Source: Bettongia penicillata ogilbyi
Taxonomy: Eukaryota > Chordata > Mammalia > Diprotodontia > Potoroidae
Length of the DNA: 64,000 bases
Reading direction: 5' to 3'
NCBI GenBank assembly: GCA_023548195.1
Contig: JAJHZJ010000575.1
Coordinates: 1,553,454-1,617,453 of the forward strand
The notes under the pieces: model-generated
The model's database searches: none
What the model was told of the DNA's origin: nothing
Seen by the model: only the letters and a program-made list of their open reading frames with translations
In this document: piece after piece, positions 56,451-64,000 of the stretch
Position numbering within the stretch: position 1 is the stretch's first letter
How the letters are laid out: every line of letters starts with the position of its first letter
Program-made: the position numbers and the translations under genes

Positions 56451-56950
56451 TTAGAAATATTTAGTATTTTTACCAACTCCTATAGAAGATATTTCCATAT
56501 CATCAGAATAAAACACACAATATTGCTAATGGGAGCAAAGTACCAAAGATTTGATCCACTTTAGAGCATTATTCCACATTCTTTCATTCTTCCCTTGTTC
56601 TACCTACAATTTGTTGTCCTTAATAATCAGAAGATTAGGAACAAGACTAAAATAATTTTGTGATTTAATGGAAAGCAGAATACTCCTAAAATTTCAATGG
56701 TCACTTTGTCTCCTGATTCCAGTAAAGCCTATGTTAGCCGCCAGCACTGGCTTTCATGTCAGTGGTTTAGAATTTAGAACAATTTTCCCATTGAAACTAT
56801 GTAATACATGGATCAATGTAAGGAATGAAAAAATCTCCTATTAAGCATTTACTTTGCACTGTGTTAAATGTTGAAGATATAAATAGAAATTTAAGACAGC
56901 TCAAAATGTAATAGAGAGGATACATAGATGAACAAACATAAAGAGAAAGA
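56451..56950. other. No supported feature
   Basis: Unassigned AT-rich sequence. Confidence 0.4.
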
Positions 56951-56954
56951 GAAA

Positions 56955-56988
56955 AGATAGATAGACAGACAGATAGATAGATAGATAT
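56955..56988 (+). repeat. (GATA)n/(GACA)n microsatellite
   Basis: 'agatagatagacagacagat' followed by further agat units. Confidence 0.92.
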
Positions 56989-57589
56989 GCCCATGTACAT
57001 ATACACAGAGTTAGAGACAGAGATATACCAGGGAGGCTTCAGTGCCAACCCACAAAAGCCTGTTTAAGCTCTAATACATCTGAAATATTGTATTTCAGTA
57101 ATTGCACTTCAGCCCTGTATACAGCAAAGTTTCAAATGAAAATACTGTCAGAACTACAACCTGGAAACCAAGTATTTACTTTATCCCCAATCTGCAGAGG
57201 GAATTGCACCACCTCAAAGTCCCTAAAGATGATTTAGAGGGTTGGGCCAGGGTCTTACTTGAGTGTGGTCTGGGTCTCTCTATAATATTTCCTGTCCTCA
57301 GGATAGTTATATTCCCTTCAACTTTTAAATTATTGTTATGAGTAACAATAACTAATCTTATTTTTCAACTATACATTGATACTATCTTTTTTCTGCCTAG
57401 GCACTGATGCAGTATTCTAAGAACCTTTGTTAAAAATGCTCAAGAAGGGTAGTTGAAATATGAATGGGAGATAATTCTTTCATAATAAGGATAAAGGAAT
57501 AATTTTAGGTAATATTAAGCAATATGATAGTAATGATAGGGATTTGGATAAATGGAGGGCAATTGACTTCATTCAATATTGGAATTAAA
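56989..57589. other. No supported feature
   Basis: Unassigned sequence. The 57,102-57,341 frame has no recognised domain. Confidence 0.4.
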
Positions 57590-57925
57590 TGTCCCTTAGT
57601 ACCTTTCTGTGATGCCCATTATGTGTGTCTGTCCTTTGTTGCCAAAGAAGACTATGCCATCAGAGAAATAATGACATGACTTGCACTTGACTTTGTTTTG
57701 AGTGAGGGAGGGTTGTGCAGGTCACTAGCCTCATATCTTCTCCAGAGTCATCTGAATTCAGTGACCAGATATTCATCAGGATGACTGGAGATGACCCACG
57801 ATGAAGCAATTGGGGTTAGTGACTTGCCCAAGGTCACACCACTAGTGAGTGTCAAGTGTCTGAGGTGAGATTCTGACTCCTGCACTGGTGCTCTATCCAC
57901 TGAAACACCTAGCTGTGCCATGATG
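57590..57925 (-). repeat. tRNA-derived SINE with RTE-like tail
   Basis: The plus strand runs 'tgtcctttgttgccaaagaa' and 'tgacttgcacttgactttgt' (RTE-like tail), 'cttgcccaaggtcacaccac' (CORE-like) and 'gctctatccactgaaacacc' (tRNA-like head), all reversed. The tail links it to the repeat at 49,984. Confidence 0.78.
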
Positions 57926-58539
57926 CCAATTAAATGGTATATTGAATCTCCACTTACCTGTTTATATCAAATAAAGTTGTTTTAGAGCTTCCAAGTATTT
58001 GCCACATGAACTACTTAGATCATTTCTTCTCATTTCAACTCAATCTTTTGACTGCTCAATTAAGTCACTTTTTTTGTAGATCAAAGATAGAAAAAAAGCG
58101 TATGACTGTAATTACATTTTACAAATTGATGTGTTGATAAATCAGTGTGAATCCACAGTCATTCTCTCATTTAGTTGTACAATGTAAAAATTAGGACTTT
58201 ATTTTTTTTTAAAGACTCTATTAGGATTCTAAAGAGATAATTACCTTTGTATAAAGAAAAAAAATCTGTGCAGAACATTAAAAGAATGATGGTTTCTGTA
58301 GTAATTTGTAACAATGAGTTTATATGAGAAAAATGAGTACCACTGTACATTAATTAAGATTTTTGATATACCAGTATCATGGGATTTGATGAACTTGAAA
58401 GAGTTTCATGTTCTAATGGGTTATGTGTTGAAAGCTAAAAGAGGAATAGTATGGAGAATGACATCAGTGTGCCAGAGATTGGACTATAAAGCAAAGGGGC
58501 TCAGACAACCTTACAACATGAAGTTGCATCTTCTTGTAG
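57926..58539. other. No supported feature
   Basis: Unassigned. A 110-codon frame (58,314-58,646) has no family resemblance and overlaps the start of an L2. Confidence 0.4.
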
Positions 58540-58737
58540 TCTTCACTCACACTACTCAGTACTTAAATTTTTCTTCTTCCCCTCTCCCAACCCTGGCTTA
58601 TACCTTCCTCCTCTCTGTGGACAATTTGCCATTGCCTACAATTTGACAAATCCCAACCCCCTTTTCTCTATTATTATCCTCATTGATCTGGGTAACATTT
58701 GACCCAGGGGACCACCTCCTTCATCTGGAAACCACCT

Positions 58738-58886
58738 TTACCTCCTACTCCTTCTCCTCCTCCTCCTCCTCTTCTTTTTCCTACTCCTTCTTCTCTTTCC
58801 TTCTCCCATCTCTCCCTCTTTCACCCTCTCTGTCTCTCCCTTTCTTTTTCTCTTTCCCATTCCCCTCTTCCCCTCTTCTCCCCTTG
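58738..58886 (+). repeat. Polypyrimidine tract (~150 bp)
   Basis: Almost pure C/T with CTC, CCT and TTC units. The minus strand is polypurine. Ser/Pro-rich frames through it are artefacts. Confidence 0.93.
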
Positions 58887-58887
58887 T

Positions 58888-59095
58888 AACTTTTTTTTAA
58901 TTCTTACGAGTTTATTTTTAAAATTTTATCAATTAAAAATGTATTTTCAGTACTAAATTCCCAATCTTCCTCCACTCCTTACCGTTAAAGGGCAAAGAAA
59001 CATGATTTCTTTGACATATGATTTTGAAATATGATTTCATGACACAAGAAGTCATGCAAAATATATATACATTAAACCATTTCCCATAAGGTTTA
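58888..59095 (-). mobile_element. L1 3' end inserted in L2
   Basis: A T-run at 58,890 (A-tail on minus) is followed by 'agtcatgcaaaatatatata', the reversed L1 3' UTR motif seen also near 53,968 ('agtcatgcaaaacac'). L2 text resumes right after it. Confidence 0.6.
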
Positions 59096-60206
59096 ACTAT
59101 GATCTCCCTGCCAATGACTCCCAGATCTATATATGGAAACCCTTGTCTTTCTCTTGAACTTAAATCCTCCATAAACAGCTACCTATGGAATATGTTGAAT
59201 GTTCTCTGGATGTTCCAGAGATATTTTAACTCACTTTCATTTCCCCAACCCTCCACTTCTTTGAAACTTCTCTATTTCTGCCAAAGACACCACTAGTCTC
59301 CCAGGTTTATAACCTCAGCATTATTTTGAACTCCTCACTTTCCCTCACTCTACATATCCAATAAATTTCCAAATCTTGGTATTCTTTTCTCCAAAATACC
59401 TCTCCCATCTAATTACTTCTCTCCACTCACAGTTTTACTACATTAATTCATCATTCATCACATCTTGCCTAGATTGCTGCCATTTCCAATTAATTAGTCT
59501 CTCTACATCAAGATTCTCTCTACCACTGTCCCTCTGTCATCAAAGCAGTTTTCCAAAGCCAGATCTGACCCCTACTCAGTCAACTCCAGTGGTCCCTTAT
59601 TGTGTCCATGATAAAATATAATCTCTGTTTAGCTTTTATAGCTCTACACAGCCAGACCTCAAACTATCTTTCCAGCCAAATTGGGCATTATGCCTTCTCA
59701 CTTACTTTGAGATCCTGTCAAACTGACCTCTCTCTCTCTCCTCTTCTTATATTATCCTCCATGTTCAATCTCCATGCCTTCACAATGGTCTTTCTTGATT
59801 CATCAAATTCTAGTGGCTTCTCTCCTAAACTACTTCCAAGTTAACTAATAGACTTGAATTCCTCAACTTTGTATTTATGCTGCATGTATTTTAATGTCCA
59901 CTTATTGTTTCATCCATGTAAGCTCCTTGTTATTAGGAACTAGTTCATTCTTTGAACTTCTGTCTTCAAACTCTAGCAGTGTTGTGGTGTGCTAGCGCAT
60001 AGTAGGTGCTTAATCAATAATCAGTCAGATTGATTGATCGATCCATTGTACACATTTCCTTGGTCTCTACCTGTTATGATTACTTCCTTTTCTTAGTATC
60101 TGAAAAATCTTGGGGATTAATTCTAAAATGTCAAAAATTCCTATTCTCTCCTCTCTTCCTTTCTCTTTCTACCTGTATTCATTTGATAATATGCTTACAT
60201 TAATAT

Positions 60207-60512
60207 AAAAGACCAATCTTACTCAGTCTGGAAGGGAAGGGGCTACTCATGGGGCCACTTCCACCACTATTAAGGACGAAAGTGTTGACCTGCTATTTCT
60301 GACCTAGGTTGGTTCATTCTTCCTTGAGCATCGTGGTGGTTTTCTACTTACTTACTCTTCCTTACAAGGGCTTACAATATTAATGCTGACCTCAGTGTTC
60401 ATATCTGATCAGCATAGCCCACTCAAGCTCAGAGAACTCCTGAACCCAAGAGATCTGTCAATGTTATATGCCTCCATAACTAGGATTGCAGGCATGCACC
60501 TCCATACCTGGG
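60207..60512 (-). pseudogene. RN7SL: 7SL (SRP) RNA pseudogene, near full length
   Basis: The reverse complement aligns end to end with 7SL RNA, the RNA scaffold of the signal recognition particle, which targets secretory proteins to the ER. On the plus strand, in reversed order: 'ttgacctgctatttctgacc' and 'taggttggttcattcttcct' (S domain), 'tgatcagcatagcccactca' and 'gagaactcctgaacccaaga', then 'attgcaggcatgcacctcca' (5' Alu domain). The length of ~306 matches functional 7SL at about 300. Many substitutions, including in conserved S-domain positions, make it a pseudogene. Unlike Alu or B1 it keeps the S domain, so it derives from whole 7SL. No clear A-tail or target-site duplication was found. 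Confidence 0.85.
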
Positions 60513-61284
60513 AATAATACATTCTTAAAATGAAGCTAATAAATAAGATTCATATACCAGGACCCTCTCCTGATGCTGCCTTTAGTCATATTTACCTCTT
60601 ACCTGCTGAAATATAAAGTGCCTGGGGCCATTAACTTCACCATCAGAATATCAATTTCCTTAAAGAAATATTGGATCAAGATGATCATTAAGGTCTCTCC
60701 CATCTCTAACATTCACAGAGTATCCTGTAAAGATTTCTACTTGAATTCCTCATCATTGCTTTAGGTTAAACAAAAATTTCTGTGGTATAAGTTTCACTGA
60801 GCCTTAACAGAATAGCAATTCAAGCTAGAACATGGCAATGGAAGGTAACTATACTCCATTAAAACACTTCAAAAATATCCTTATTTCACATGCACTTCAC
60901 TTCATCAATTCATATAGTAAATTCATCATGTCTTAGTACAAAACATCAAGATTAGTGATGACAACTTTCTGGTAATAAGCCTCTCTAAGCTTAGGCAGGC
61001 TGGAATTCAGACAACACTCTATTACTTGGATCTTACTCAAAGACTTTCCATCTTGGTAAAAGTTGTTGGAACTTAAGTTCCATTGTCAGATTTCCTTTAT
61101 CCATGGTTACCTCTATACCTTGACGAGGTTTTGAGTATATCTGATGTGGAAAGAAGAGATTTTAAATAAAAGGAATCAAGATAATACTCTATGTAAAGAT
61201 ATTCATTAGCCTGGAAATGAAGCTTAGGAAAGGAGGAAGGAAGAAAAGAAACATTTGTTCAGTGTCTACTATGAACTGCAACCT
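60513..61284. other. No supported feature
   Basis: Unassigned sequence. A short L2-like end ('gttcagtgtctactatgaac') lies at about 61,257-61,276. Confidence 0.4.
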
Positions 61285-61500
61285 TTTTTAGTGTATTATA
61301 AATCTGTTTATTTTCAATTCACAGAACAAAACAAGTATTTCCACAACAGAATACAACAAAAAGATGACTGTACATGAAACTGTAAATCTGCCATGTACAA
61401 CATACTATTCCCTGGAAATACACAACAAAATTATCGTGCAAATTTCTTTTTCCCCTGTTTTCTTCCTCTCTCCTCCCATCTTAAAAATATGAACTGTTGC
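61285..61500 (-). mobile_element. L1 3' UTR fragment
   Basis: 'aagatgactgtacatgaaac', 'tgtacaacatactattccct' and 'aaaattatcgtgcaaatttc' match the copy at 14,740-14,830 in the same orientation. Confidence 0.6.
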
Positions 61501-61776
61501 AGGCAAAAGGAGCATTAGATACCTTCCTAGTATTTCCATATTACATGACTGAGTATAACAATTGGTGGAAGTTACTGGAGGGGGAAAAATTATATCAGTT
61601 CAAAGAATGTTCTAATAGTTACAGTTATCTAAAGATGGGAAGACCTTCCTTCTGAGGCCCAGCTCCAGGTTACTGGGATGTTTGAGGAAAATCTGGATGA
61701 CACCATATTGGAAATTTTGAATTGATCTATATCTTCACTGCTATGAAGGACACAAACACTACTGACTGTAAGCTTT

Positions 61777-62995
61777 GTTTTTTTTTTTTTTTTAAATAAA
61801 ATTTAAAATGTCAAGTACTTACTTTCTTCTTCCCTCCTACCTCCCTCTACTCACTTAAAGGAAGAAAGGAAAAGAAAATAAATTATCAAACTCTTGTATC
61901 TTGTAATCAGAGTCAAGCAAAACAAATGTTCATGTTTATTTTCAAAAATGTGTCTCAATCTGCACAGTAATCCATAATCTCTCCGTCACAAGATGGGTAG
62001 CGTTGTTCTCCATCAGCATCCTGGAATCATGGTGAATCATTGTTGTTAATGAGAGGTAAGTCATTCGGATTAGTGATTTTTATAATATTGATATTAGTGT
62101 ATAAATTTATCTCTTGTTCTGCTCCCTTCCTTTAGCTTCAGTTCATATAAATCTTTTAAAATTTCTGAGAAACTTCCTTTTCTGTCATTTCTTAGAACAC
62201 AAGAGTATTACATTTTATCCAACATAACATTTGTTCAGTCATTCTCCATTCGATGGGCAACCTTTAGTTTTCAGTTGTTTGTGACCATAAAAATAGTTGC
62301 TATAAATATCCGTGTGCAATTAGGACTTTTTCTTCTTTCATCTCTTTGGAGTATAGAACTAGGAATAGTATCGTGTCAAAGGGGACACACAATTTAGTAA
62401 TTTTGGAAACATAATTTGAAATTGCTTTCTAGAATTTCTGGATCAATCCGTGTCTCCACCAACCGTGTCAATGTGCCTGCCAGTTTTCCCACAGCCCTTA
62501 GAACATTTGTCATTTCCTTTTTCTGTCAGCTTTGCCAATCTTATTGGTTTGGTGTGGGACCTCAGAATTGGTTTAATTGTATTACTCTAGTTAATAGAGA
62601 TTTGGAACATTTTTTTCATATCCCTATAAAGAGCTTGATTTTTTCCCCTTAAGAGCTGCTCATTCATATCTTTTGACAATGACAATTGGGGAATTATCAT
62701 TATTCATGTAAATTTGAATCAGTTCCTTATATATCTCAGAAACTAGAACTTTGTCATAGAAACTTGTCACAAAGATTTTTTTTTCTAGTTAACTGTTTGC
62801 CTTCTAAGCTTAGCTTCATTTGGATTTATTTGTGTGCAAACTTTAAAATTTCATGTAATCACAATTGCTCATTTTATAGTATGTGATCATCTCTATCCCT
62901 TGTTTGGTCATGAATTCTACATAGATTTGACAGATAATTTCTTCTTTTTCTCCAATTTGTTTATGATGTAGCCTTTCGTGCCCAGGGGAACATAA
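61777..62995 (-). mobile_element. L1 ORF2 C-terminus and 3' UTR, 3' half of an inverted L1
   Basis: A T-run at 61,777-61,793 marks the A-tail. Reading on the minus strand, the text passes in reverse through the Cys-rich C-terminal part and ends near 62,995, equivalent to about 46,120 of the full-length L1. Plus-strand motifs include 'gggcaacctttagttttcag', 'ggatcaatccgtgtctccac' and 'tatcttttgacaatgacaat'. No open frame survives. Confidence 0.75.
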
Positions 62996-63002
62996 AAATA
63001 TG

Positions 63003-63919
63003 AGATGATCAGATTAACAATAGAAGAAGTAGATAATTTAAAGAGCCCAGTCTCGGAAAAAAAAATCAAACAATCCATAAATGAGTTGTCAAAGAAAAAT
63101 AACCCAGGACTGGATGTATCCATGAATGCATTCTATTGAAGATTTTAAGAACAATCAGTTTCAATATTACACAAACTTGTCATTTTAAAAAATGGCCAGA
63201 GATTAGCATCTACTAAATTCCTTTTACAGTACAAATAGGGTCTTGACATTTAAACCAAAAAGTTAATATAGAGAAAGAGATCCTAGAAATTAATAACTCT
63301 AATGATTGTGAATAGATAGGATTTATATCAGCAATGCAGAGTTGCTTTAATATTAAGAAAATTACAAACATAAATGATCATATTATAACATAAACAAAAA
63401 AGATCATATCAGTAGCTGCAAAAAAAGTTTTTGACAAAAGACAACACCATAAGTGTCTTTAAAAATGCTAGAAAACATAGGAATAAAGGACTTCTTATTA
63501 ACATGGCAAATAGTATAGATTTAAACCCTCCAATAATATGTATAATGGAGATCAACTAGAGTCCTCTTCAATAAAATTGGCGTGAAGAAAAGATATTCAT
63601 GATCACCACTTCTATTTCATGTAGTGCTAGAAATGCTAATCACAACAACAGAAGAAAGTGTAATTGAAGAAATAATCATAGGTAAAAAAAAAACTACTCT
63701 TCTTTGCAGATGATGCAATTTGCTAGTCATATAATGGTATACCTAGATATAGATAGCCCTAGAGAATCAACTAAAATGAATTAAAACAATTAATACTACA
63801 GAAAATTTGAGGGATATAAAACCAATCCTTATAAATCATCCCCATTTCTGTATAATGCCAATAAAACCCAGCATGAAGAAATAGAAAAAGAAATCCCCTT
63901 TAAACTACAACATGCAAAA
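63003..63919 (+). mobile_element. L1 ORF2 reverse-transcriptase fragment, inverted 5' half
   Basis: In plus orientation this aligns with the RT region of the full-length L1 at about 44,545-45,500: 'atagaagaagtagataattt', 'tcaaacaatccataaatgag', 'aaaaaagtttttgacaaaag' (AEKAFDK block), 'ctttgcagatgatgcaattt' (FADD block, ~63,701). Stops and frameshifts are frequent. Together with 61,777-62,995 it gives a 5'-inverted L1. Confidence 0.8.
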
Positions 63920-64000
63920 AACATGTTGCTGTTCAATTTGTTTCTATTATATCTGATTCTCCATGACCCCATTTGGAGTTTTCTTAGGAAAGATACTGGA
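63920..64000 (-). repeat. MAR1-like SINE 3' end, cut by the window edge
   Basis: The plus strand ends 'ccccatttggagttttctta' and 'ggaaagatactgga', the reverse complement of the BovB-like MAR1 tail. The rest lies beyond the window. It interrupts the L1 RT fragment. Confidence 0.8.

Larger units (their letters stand above)
58540..60040 (+). repeat. L2 LINE: late ORF2 plus 3' UTR, interrupted
   Basis: The longest L2 in the window. The reverse-transcriptase region is visible as 'gaccaccTCCTTCATCTGGA' (DTVDHLL-type block at about 58,708) and 'tgactcccagatctatatat' (ADDTQIY-type block at about 59,116). The L2 3' UTR follows to 'cgcatagtaggtgcttaatc' at about 59,996. A polypyrimidine tract and an L1 tail separate the two coding blocks. 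Confidence 0.82.

Noticed and set aside
58314..58646. 110-codon open frame
   Set aside because: No family resemblance, and it runs into L2 sequence at its 3' end.

Overview
The window looks like ordinary nuclear DNA from a marsupial (metatherian mammal). The evidence is the repeat content: many tRNA-derived CORE-SINEs of the MAR1 type with a BovB/RTE-like tail, MIR-type SINEs, ancient L2 and L3/CR1 LINEs, and several marsupial-type L1 3' ends. Base composition is AT-rich and CpG-poor, except for one short GC-rich stretch that belongs to a retrotransposon. The species cannot be fixed from the sequence. I find no supportable exon of a functional host protein-coding gene, so the window is intergenic or deep intronic. 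The coding potential is retrotransposon-derived, apart from one processed pseudogene.

Layout. 1-2.4 kb holds an old L2/L3-type LINE end, into which an MRPS18B mRNA retrocopy has inserted (17-bp target-site duplication). 2.5-14 kb holds MAR1 and MIR SINEs, L2 pieces, a 5'-inverted L1 (8.65-9.5 kb) and a pair of inverted ~168-bp repeats (11.3 and 13.3 kb). 14-28 kb holds microsatellites, an internally deleted L1 (18.6-20.9 kb), and L2, L3 and L1 tails. 28.6-31.2 kb is a decayed ORF1-only L1 relative (HAL1 type). 31-37 kb holds L3, SINEs, L2 and unassigned sequence.

The core of the window is 37.5-47.4 kb. It is a near full-length L1 (5' UTR, ORF1, ORF2, 3' UTR, imperfect 15-bp target-site duplication) whose ORF2 endonuclease region is split by a complete HAL1-type element. 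That inner element has an intact 368-codon ORF1, a GC-rich 5' UTR, no ORF2, an A-rich tail and a perfect 17-bp target-site duplication. A third HAL1-type copy lies on the minus strand at 53.6-56.3 kb, inside an older L1 3' UTR. 48-53 kb and 57-61 kb hold L2, L3, RTE-tailed repeats and a near full-length 7SL (SRP) RNA pseudogene (60.2-60.5 kb). 61.3-64 kb holds L1 tails, including a second probable 5'-inverted L1 that is cut by a SINE at the window edge.

How the parts relate. An autonomous L1 normally supplies the endonuclease and reverse transcriptase. The HAL1 elements lack them and presumably moved using L1 enzymes, as did the MRPS18B copy and probably the 7SL copy. The L1 and HAL1 5' ends share a GAGCCAAGATG core (a YY1-like site), and their 3' ends share a G-rich tract. 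This fits a common origin and common machinery.
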